A stretch of 64,000 nt of DNA, taken from the NCBI RefSeq assembly GCF_034356035.1, contig NZ_CP136423.1, forward strand, positions 3,224,001-3,288,000. The letters are read 5' to 3'. Source of the stretch: Blautia hydrogenotrophica DSM 10507. GTDB lineage: Bacteria; Bacillota; Clostridia; Lachnospirales; Lachnospiraceae. Every line of letters starts with the position of its first letter. Position 1 is the first letter of the stretch. Below the pieces are notes generated by a model, which saw only the letters and a program-made list of their open reading frames with translations, made no database searches and had not been told where the DNA came from. Made by a program: the position numbers and the translations under genes. Positions 57,871 to 64,000 of the stretch are shown one piece after another.

Positions 57871-59376
57871 TTAAACCATCATTGAAATCAGGCTGTTTTC
57901 GTTCATATCCCGATCGCGGTCAAGCTGGCCGCTGATCTTGCCGTCTTTCATAATAAGAATTCTATCGCACATACCGATCAACTCCATCAACTCTTCAGAA
58001 ATCATGATGATCGATTTTCCGTCCTTTCTCATCTGATCCATCAGCTGATAGATGTCCTGTTTTACCTTGATGTCGATACCACGAGTTGGGGAGTCCAGAA
58101 CAATGATGTCTGAATCACGTCCAATCCAGCGCGCCAGTACGACTTTCTGCTTGTTACCTCCGGAAAGCTCTGACACAAATTGGTCTGTATTCACCATTTT
58201 TACGGAAATTTCCTTTGCGTATTTGTTTGCAAACTCGTTAAGTTTTTTGTAGTTTAGAAACTTTAACGGCCCAGAGCCAAGCCTTCCAAGAGACGGCAGG
58301 CAGATGTTGTCTCCGATGCTCTGGTTGATAACGATAGACTCATTATCGCGGTCTTTGGATGTATAGGCGATCTCATGTTTGATAGCAGTCGGAATATCCT
58401 TGATCTGCGTTCCGTCCGCCAAAGTTACACTTCCTTCTCTGTCAAAAGAGGCTCCAAAAATTGCTTTTCCTACTTCATGCATACCAGACTCCGACAGACC
58501 ACCGAACCCGAGAATTTCCCCTTTGTGAAGATCAAAGGAAATGTTCTGAATCAGTCCTGGTACCGATACATTCTTCACAGAGAGAACCACTTCATCAGAA
58601 ACCTTCTCGCCATAGTCTGTCCGGTAGTATTTTCCTGTCATCTCACGCCCTACCATTAGTTTCTTCAGATCGTCTTCTGTCATATCCTTACTCTTTACCG
58701 TATCAATATAGACACCGTCCCTGAGGACTGTGATGGTGTCAGATTTCTCTAGAATCTCCGGCAGATCGTGGGAAATGAAGATAATGGTGTTTCCTTCCTT
58801 ACGGATTCGTTCCATATGCTTGTACAGCTCTTCACGGCCTTCCTGGGAAAGAGCCGTCGTCGTCTCATCAATCACCACAATCTTTGGTGAAAAATAGGTT
58901 GCCTTGACAATCTCGATCAATTTACGGTCCTCGAAATTATATTCGTCAATCATATGAGCTGCCTTAATCCGCTCAAAGCCATATTTCTTCAGCAACGCAT
59001 CTGCTTCCTTGTTCATTGCATTCGTATTCTTGATACCCGCTTTCACAAACCTATCTTCATGACCAAGGAAAATGTTTTCTGCCACAGTCAGCCCGGAAAG
59101 TGTTCCAAGCTCCTGTACAATAATGGAGACTCCTTCATTATTTGCCTCCACCTGGTTCTTCGGATGAATTTCCTTTCCATCCAGGATAAAGGTTCCACTG
59201 TCAATAGGATAGATGCCGGTCAGCATATTGGTAAGAGTGGATTTACCAGAACCATTTTCACCGATCAGTGCATGGACCTCGCCTTTATTTATATTGAATG
59301 ACACGTTTTGTACAGCCTTCGTAATACCAAAGGACTTACACACGTTTTTCACCTGTAATCTCACTTCATTACTCAT
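57871..59376 (-). CDS. Arabinose/furanose ABC transporter ATPase, duplicated (YtfR/AraV-like)
   Basis: A 501-residue protein with two ATPase halves: first P-loop G-E-N-G-S-G-K-S-T near 39-47 and V-I-D-E-T-T-T-A-L near 170; second half with L-S-G-G-N-K-Q-K near 402 and V-L-D-S-P-T-R-G-I-D near 424. Odd points: the first half has D-E-T in the Walker B where D-E-P is normal, and the second has D-S-P. The first signature motif is also degenerate (E-F-N-F-E-D-R-K region). Both are common in this subfamily. GGAGGAACATACT precedes the ATG. Confidence 0.93.
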   Translation of the reverse strand: MSNEVRLQVKNVCKSFGITKAVQNVSFNINKGEVHALIGENGSGKSTLTNMLTGIYPIDSGTFILDGKEIHPKNQVEANNEGVSIIVQELGTLSGLTVAENIFLGHEDRFVKAGIKNTNAMNKEADALLKKYGFERIKAAHMIDEYNFEDRKLIEIVKATYFSPKIVVIDETTTALSQEGREELYKHMERIRKEGNTIIFISHDLPEILEKSDTITVLRDGVYIDTVKSKDMTEDDLKKLMVGREMTGKYYRTDYGEKVSDEVVLSVKNVSVPGLIQNISFDLHKGEILGFGGLSESGMHEVGKAIFGASFDREGSVTLADGTQIKDIPTAIKHEIAYTSKDRDNESIVINQSIGDNICLPSLGRLGSGPLKFLNYKKLNEFANKYAKEISVKMVNTDQFVSELSGGNKQKVVLARWIGRDSDIIVLDSPTRGIDIKVKQDIYQLMDQMRKDGKSIIMISEELMELIGMCDRILIMKDGKISGQLDRDRDMNENSLISMMV

Positions 59377-59394
59377 AGTATGTTCCTCCTTCGA

Positions 59395-60363
59395 TTATTT
59401 CACGATTTCGCCTTTGTCAACTTTTGTGGTCAGTGTAATGATAATCAGCAGAGCCAGACCTGTAATTACGTCCTGGATTGCTGTAGGAGCTCCCAGTGCA
59501 ATAAATCCGTAGAAAATAATATTAATCACGAATTCACCAATGATGATGGCCTGAATCGGAATACCATACTTACGAAAAGCCATACCAAAGAAGCATCCCA
59601 TGGTAGGAGTAAAGTTTCTCGCCATGGACGCCATACCGGTAACAGCCACCATGGAAGACCCATAGCTGATAGAAAGAATTGCTTCCACACCAAAAAAGGC
59701 GCCGCTGATCAAAAATGCGATTACTTTATATTTGTTTACGTTGATACCCATATTCTTGGCAACAAATTCATTGGAACCAATTGCGTATGTATAAGTACCA
59801 ACTTTTGTATAGTTCAGGAAAATATATGCGGCAATAAATGCAAGGACTGCGAGAATAATATTTCCCGGCATCGAGCCAAACGCACGCATATCAGATGGAA
59901 GCGTCTGCTCAACACCGCCTGCGATATAATTGGCAACGGATTCATAAATAAGTGCAAGTCCTGTCGTAACGATCATGGAAGGAATTCTCAGCTTCACGTA
60001 GAACGCTCCGTTAATCAGTCCAATAAGTGCACCGCACAGGATACTTCCAACGACAAATCCCACATAGCCTAATCCGAAATTAGTTGCCAGAACACAGCCA
60101 AGAATCGATGAAAGCACAATGTTCGCACCGATGGAGAAGTCGAACATTCCCATTACCATAACAAAGTAAAAACCCACAGCGCCCGTCGCGGCAAGAAGGC
60201 TGGCCTGGAAATACTGGAGTATCTGTTTGGGAGAGCCAAAGTTGTCCGGAGTGACAATTTTGAAAATCCCGTAGGATGCGACAAGCAAGACAATCAGGAT
60301 CAGATACCCTTTTGTTTTTCCTGACAACTTTTTCTTTTCCGTTGTTTTCATTGAAGAACTCAT
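59395..60363 (-). CDS. Arabinose/furanose ABC transporter permease 1 (YtfT/AraW-like)
   Basis: A 322-residue permease with about nine membrane segments and M-G-M-F-D-F-S-I-G-A-N near 90-100. It differs clearly from the second permease at 56888, so the two likely form a heterodimer. It lies between the binding-protein gene and the ATPase gene; the hairpin at 60414 separates it from the binding-protein gene and probably lowers its expression. GAGGTATACGAT precedes the ATG. Confidence 0.92.
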   Translation of the reverse strand: MSSSMKTTEKKKLSGKTKGYLILIVLLVASYGIFKIVTPDNFGSPKQILQYFQASLLAATGAVGFYFVMVMGMFDFSIGANIVLSSILGCVLATNFGLGYVGFVVGSILCGALIGLINGAFYVKLRIPSMIVTTGLALIYESVANYIAGGVEQTLPSDMRAFGSMPGNIILAVLAFIAAYIFLNYTKVGTYTYAIGSNEFVAKNMGINVNKYKVIAFLISGAFFGVEAILSISYGSSMVAVTGMASMARNFTPTMGCFFGMAFRKYGIPIQAIIIGEFVINIIFYGFIALGAPTAIQDVITGLALLIIITLTTKVDKGEIVK

Positions 60364-60413
60364 ATCGTATACCTCATTCTTTAAAAGTTGTACTGTTTAC
60401 TGCTTCCATAAAA

Positions 60414-60440
60414 GAGACCGGTATCACCGATACCGGTCTC
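60414..60440 (-). terminator. Intraoperonic terminator-like hairpin behind the binding-protein gene
   Basis: GAGACCGGTATC-ACC-GATACCGGTCTC, a perfect stem, followed on the minus strand by TTTTATGG. It lies 36 bp past the binding-protein stop and before permease 1. It likely gives partial termination or protects the upstream mRNA. Confidence 0.75.
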
Positions 60441-60475
60441 CCGCATTCTGCTATTTAGTTCAAATCTGTCGAGGA

Positions 60476-61654
60476 TTATTTGCCAGCACGTGCGGCCGCG
60501 TCTTCAATAGACAGGGACTGTGCCTTTGCGATCATATCCTCCAGGCTCATCTCAGAAATTTCAACGATCTCTTCATTTGTATATGGAAGCTGATCTACGA
60601 AGTACTTTTCATATGCTTCGTAGTCCTCTGGTGATGATACGTACAGGTATGGGAATTCAACGTCCACAAAGTTGCCTGCGATATCTGTGTAATTGCCTTT
60701 GATTGCATTGTAAACCATTAGGAATGCGTACAGTGGATCACAGAAATGCCCGCCAGACTCACCAGCCATAGAACCGTTCTCAAGACGTTCTCCAAGATCC
60801 GGAAGGAAGTCTGTAGATACAACATCAATCTCGTCAACCTTTCCTGCACGCTCAACCGCCGCGATTGCTCCCTGAAGCGGGTCACCGCCGCCACCAGCAG
60901 GAATCAGAGCATCAATGGTATCATCTGCTGACATCAAAGCTTCTGCCGCTTTAGATCCACCGTCAGAGGAAGTTCCAGCATACTGTGGCTCTGAAAGCTT
61001 CGCCTGATCGTCTGGATTCTCTTTGTTCCACTCTTCAATGCCCGCTTTGTATCCTTCCCATCTGCCAAGCCAGGTAGCGTCTCCCTGCTCCCAGCCAATC
61101 AGACCAATGTTACGGTCGCCTTTGTCCAGAAGCATCTTAACCAACTGTTTTCCATTTTCCACTTCATTCTCATGAACCGCACCAATGAAATACTCAGAGT
61201 CTTTCGCTACTTGGTAGATATCTGGGTTGTCTTTTTCACTGATAACACGGAAGAACTGAGACAGATATACGCCATTGTCGTTGCAGGTCTTAATCGCAGA
61301 TGTCATTTCTGTATCAGCAGAGTTGCAGACAATGATTCCCTGACATCCAGCCGCGCACAACTGTTCAACGGATGCTGTAACCTTTTCGGAAACATGCGCC
61401 TGGTCAACATACTGAATCTGTACTCCAAGGGCCTCAGCCGCCGCATCCAGAATCCTTTTACACTGTGATCCTAATACATCGGTGGAGCTCCAAATGGAAA
61501 TACCAATTTTGATGTCTTCATTGGCTATCTCTTTACCCCCCCCCTCGCCAGAAGCGTTACTAGTCGGTGCACTGCCGCACCCTGCAAGCAGCCCCGCAGC
61601 CATTGTCGCACATAATGCTGTGCTGACGATTCTTTTGAATAATTTGTTTTTCAT
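60476..61654 (-). CDS. Arabinose/furanose ABC transporter substrate-binding lipoprotein (YtfQ/AraU-like)
   Basis: A 392-residue type-1 binding protein. Signal peptide with lipobox L-A-G-C-G (Cys near 26), a linker containing G-E-G-G-G encoded by nine consecutive G (C9 at 61536-61544 on the plus strand), then the binding domain (about 48-385; I-G-I-S-I-W-S-S, I-V-C-N-S-A-D-T, D-A-L-I-P-A-G-G-G-G). AGAAGGAGGTAACT precedes the ATG. First gene of the transporter operon; a perfect palindrome at 61673 lies just upstream of the ribosome site. Confidence 0.93.
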   Translation of the reverse strand: MKNKLFKRIVSTALCATMAAGLLAGCGSAPTSNASGEGGGKEIANEDIKIGISIWSSTDVLGSQCKRILDAAAEALGVQIQYVDQAHVSEKVTASVEQLCAAGCQGIIVCNSADTEMTSAIKTCNDNGVYLSQFFRVISEKDNPDIYQVAKDSEYFIGAVHENEVENGKQLVKMLLDKGDRNIGLIGWEQGDATWLGRWEGYKAGIEEWNKENPDDQAKLSEPQYAGTSSDGGSKAAEALMSADDTIDALIPAGGGGDPLQGAIAAVERAGKVDEIDVVSTDFLPDLGERLENGSMAGESGGHFCDPLYAFLMVYNAIKGNYTDIAGNFVDVEFPYLYVSSPEDYEAYEKYFVDQLPYTNEEIVEISEMSLEDMIAKAQSLSIEDAAARAGK

Positions 61655-61672
61655 AGTTACCTCCTTCTACAT

Positions 61673-61692
61673 AATTTGTACGCTTACAAATT
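61673..61692. promoter_or_regulatory. AraR-like operator next to the binding-protein start
   Basis: AATTTGTA-CGCT-TACAAATT, a perfect 8-4-8 inverted repeat. It resembles Bacillus AraR boxes (ATTTGTAC arms). It lies 108 bp downstream of the promoter -10 and 19 bp before the start codon, so binding would act as a roadblock. Confidence 0.75.
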
Positions 61693-61799
61693 TGAGCTTT
61701 TTCTTTTGTCCTCATTTCAGAATGTTCTGATATTTTTTAGCTATTATCACCATAAACGCTCTGTTTTAGGACATTTTTTTAAGCTCTTTGGATGTTTTC

Positions 61800-61828
61800 A
61801 TTTTACATTCTGTCGTACTATTCGTCAA
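61800..61828 (-). promoter_or_regulatory. Promoter of the arabinose transporter operon
   Basis: Minus strand TTGACG (61823-61828), 17-bp spacer, TAAAAT (61800-61805). The leader is about 140 nt and contains the operator at 61673. Confidence 0.8.
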
Positions 61829-61872
61829 TATGCAGTTTACATTTCGTTCACATCTCCAAATTAGCACATACC

Positions 61873-61934
61873 AATTTGTGCATAATATCTTATTTTTCAT
61901 GATTTGTATGTATATTTCTACGTATTTGTACGCA
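61873..61934. promoter_or_regulatory. Cluster of AraR-like half-sites upstream of the promoter
   Basis: Three ATTTGT elements on the plus strand (near 61873, 61902 and 61924), the last as ATTTGTACGCACTC, lie upstream of the -35. With the box at 61673 they could allow DNA looping across the promoter. The rest of the gap 61655-62146 holds hairpins behind acsB (GCTCAC/GTGAGC near 62105-62128, GGCC/GGCC near 62080) without a clear T-tract, and no gene. Confidence 0.45.
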
Positions 61935-62146
61935 CTCAAAACGAATATTATCCTTCAACAACAAAAAACCCAGACTGTCTTTCAATGCCTTTTCCCGTCT
62001 GATGATGCTTAAATGGGGAACATCCTCATTTGGGAAAAATTTTTAAAAACAGCCTGAGTTTTTTGGCCTTTCACGGCCTCTCTTTGGGTATGGGATTTCT
62101 ATCGCTCACCGCCCAGAGCCTGTGAGCCTGAATTATGAAATTTTCT

Positions 62147-64000
62147 TTACATCATGGGGTCCAGGCCCAGAGCCGGATGTCCCTTTTCTGTCAGGAAAGT
62201 TACCAACTCTTCCGGGTCCGTGGCGATCGTCTCATCACCAATCATATCGGTAAAATTGTCGATGCCGTAGATTTCTTTTGCCGTGGCATTAAGCCGCTCA
62301 GCCACCGTCTCTTTTAATTCCTTTGGCATCCAGACGATACGTTCCACGCCGCCCTCTGCCTTCATAAATTTCTTCGAACCAATAAAATGTTTTCCATGGC
62401 CCATAAAGCCTGGAGTCTGCACACCGCCGCCTGTCATGGACGCCAGCTCCGGGAAGGTCATTCCCAGAGGAGTCATACCTGCGTATTCCCGGTTCGCAAT
62501 GCAGACGCCGTTGGAAAACGGCTCTATTCCGCAGATACACTCGAAGCACCCGCAGGAGGTCATGGGTTTTTCCATAATGGAATACAAAGACACTTCCTCC
62601 AAGGCTCCCTGGGAGAATTTGCGAACCGCCTCGTTGACATCCTCATACTCTCCAATTCTTTCATCAATCACCCGCTCTTTGGTGATCTCCTGGCAGGGAC
62701 CGTTCGGGTCCAGCTGATGAGTCGCCTTGGCATCCAGCCAGGACACCGCTCCGCACAGTCCGAGACGTTCCGGCGTCACCACGCAGACATGGGACGGGGA
62801 AAATGCCTGACACAAAATACAACTATAGTACACATCCACCGACTCGTCTGTCAAAGATGCCAGACGGTCGTCTCTCTTATTAAATACCGGAATCGCCACC
62901 TCATGACGAATCCGTTTACACTCTGCAGGGTCTGTATAAATCACAACCTCACATTTGTCCACCACCGCGTCGAACTCGTTTTTCACCTGGCTGTAGAGCA
63001 CCTCACCGATATGGCGTACTCGGAAGCCAGCCGCATAGGCATCCTTGCTGATACGAATTCTCTGCATGTCTCTCTGTCCGGTGTGGTAAACTCCTTCAAT
63101 ACAGTTGATATAATTGTGGAATTTACGCTCGATGACAGGTTCAAAGTCTGGCTGCATGTTCTTTCCAGCCACTTTTACCACATAGGCGATGGAATTCTTG
63201 CTGCCCAGCTCCATATCGTCCGCTTCCGGTCCGATCACCGTGATCTTATGGTCTTCTACCTCGGACATCTCACAGGTCTGCACCAGCTCAGCGCAGTCCA
63301 CACGGGAGCCGTCGAACTCCACTTGCATGTCTCCCCGGCGGATGATCTCGCCCTCAAAGGCTGAGGCGAACGCCACTGGGATCTCTATATTTTTCACTTT
63401 GATTTTAATGTTTCTGGCTTCCAAAGAGGTGGTATTAAACCTTCCTACATCCGGCTGAACCAGCAGACTCTTCGGCACTGAGGCAACTCCTTCAGTTTGA
63501 TTCGTAACCACCGGGAAACCTAAAGCAATCGCTCCGGCTCCGCAGGCCACAATCACTTCGTCCAGGGGTGCAAAGGCATTGACAAAGGCCGGAACCCTCT
63601 CCATGGTATATTTCATCAGCTCTGCGGAATCCCCCGGCGTTATGTTTCCGAAAATCAACGCGGCACGCAGGGCCACAGAAACCACATGAATGACGGAAGT
63701 CACTTCTTTTCCCAGCGGAATCACTCGGACGTTGGCGCCCATTTTATAGCCTGCCGCCTCACACTGATCGATAATTCCACCCACCAAAGTCACCAGGATT
63801 CCCTGGGCCTGGTAGCTTTTTACCAGAGCTACGCCTTCCTCCTGGGTCGGCGCTTCCCCTAAGATTACCGCAACGCCTGGGATATCCCCGGTCACCAGAG
63901 GTACCCCCAGTTCCCGGATTGTGGCGTCTCCCAAATGACCATAGCAGGGAGCTTCATAGGGTTCTGCCCCATTGAGATATTTTAAGGCCTCGATAAATTC
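62147..64000 (-). CDS. acsB: CO-methylating acetyl-CoA synthase (N-terminus beyond window)
   Basis: Makes acetyl-CoA from CO, CoA and the methyl group of the corrinoid protein, the central reaction of acetogenesis. The frame continues off the right edge (E-A-P-C-Y-G-H-L-G-D-A-T is in frame before 63934), so about 617 C-terminal residues are visible of an expected 700 or more. A-cluster cysteines are present: Y-S-C-I-L-C-Q-A-F, H-V-C-V-V-T, G-L-C-G-A-V and S-C-G-C-F-E-C. It is the last gene of its operon on this strand. The other Wood-Ljungdahl genes would lie to the right. Confidence 0.97.
   Translation of the reverse strand, partial: EFIEALKYLNGAEPYEAPCYGHLGDATIRELGVPLVTGDIPGVAVILGEAPTQEEGVALVKSYQAQGILVTLVGGIIDQCEAAGYKMGANVRVIPLGKEVTSVIHVVSVALRAALIFGNITPGDSAELMKYTMERVPAFVNAFAPLDEVIVACGAGAIALGFPVVTNQTEGVASVPKSLLVQPDVGRFNTTSLEARNIKIKVKNIEIPVAFASAFEGEIIRRGDMQVEFDGSRVDCAELVQTCEMSEVEDHKITVIGPEADDMELGSKNSIAYVVKVAGKNMQPDFEPVIERKFHNYINCIEGVYHTGQRDMQRIRISKDAYAAGFRVRHIGEVLYSQVKNEFDAVVDKCEVVIYTDPAECKRIRHEVAIPVFNKRDDRLASLTDESVDVYYSCILCQAFSPSHVCVVTPERLGLCGAVSWLDAKATHQLDPNGPCQEITKERVIDERIGEYEDVNEAVRKFSQGALEEVSLYSIMEKPMTSCGCFECICGIEPFSNGVCIANREYAGMTPLGMTFPELASMTGGGVQTPGFMGHGKHFIGSKKFMKAEGGVERIVWMPKELKETVAERLNATAKEIYGIDNFTDMIGDETIATDPEELVTFLTEKGHPALGLDPMM

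Noticed and set aside
1..64000. tRNA or rRNA genes, prophage or integrative element
   Set aside because: I saw no tRNA-like cloverleaf with CCA-type ends, no rRNA segments, and no integrase, phage structural or conjugation genes.

Overview
The window looks like a chromosomal segment of an acetogenic gut Lachnospiraceae bacterium. It has Firmicutes-type Shine-Dalgarno sites and promoters, several family-typical DUF proteins (DUF4317, DUF6472, DUF4003, DUF3784), a partial acetyl-CoA synthase gene (acsB, Wood-Ljungdahl pathway) and a complete 4-hydroxyphenylacetate decarboxylase operon (p-cresol formation). Acetogenesis together with p-cresol formation fits a Blautia close to B. hydrogenotrophica; that species guess is inference. 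Most genes are on the minus strand. Plus-strand islands are at 13.9-15.0, 28.5-31.1, 32.5-37.7, 42.5-42.8 and 48.8-50.6 kb.

Layout. 1-7 kb: partial cupin gene, small unknown protein, glycogen branching enzyme with a GH13 enzyme, anchored polysaccharide deacetylase, nagA. 7-17 kb: YbaK deacylase, lrgAB, upp, Na+/alanine-glycine symporter behind a glycine riboswitch, Lrp regulator, DUF proteins, a decayed DUF2284 gene, uracil/xanthine permease. 17-28 kb: msrAB, LysR regulator, YjiGH-like carriers with an M20 peptidase, a four-gene polyol/ketose operon (dehydrogenase, aldolase, FGGY kinase, 2-hydroxyacid dehydrogenase), cstA. 28-38 kb: MoxR/VWA pair, RpiR regulator with a phosphotriesterase-family hydrolase and a ribose-type ABC importer, thioredoxin. 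38-42 kb: two-component system with ABC-2 exporter; the response regulator is frameshifted. 43-48.5 kb: hpdBCA preceded by a trigger-factor-C-domain protein and a Crp/Fnr regulator. 48.7-50.6 kb: membrane XRE regulator and DUF2798 gene with a structured attenuator leader. 50.7-61.7 kb: L-arabinose regulon (galM, araD, araB, araA, araR, four-gene furanose-type ABC importer). 62.1 kb to the end: acsB.

The most unusual feature is an interspersed family of about 160-210 bp structured repeats. Most copies lie directly 3' of the T-tract of an intrinsic terminator, always in the same orientation relative to it. One remnant on the plus strand follows a plus-strand terminator, so orientation tracks the terminator and not the chromosome. 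Each full copy is a string of hairpins with apparent compensatory changes between copies, and ends in its own terminator-like hairpin. A further piece of the family sits just past that hairpin in one case. Another copy lies between the glycine-riboswitch terminator and the symporter gene. A second structured repeat family has two copies (7.3 and 42.3 kb), and two single palindromic elements occur at 7.1 and 28.3 kb.
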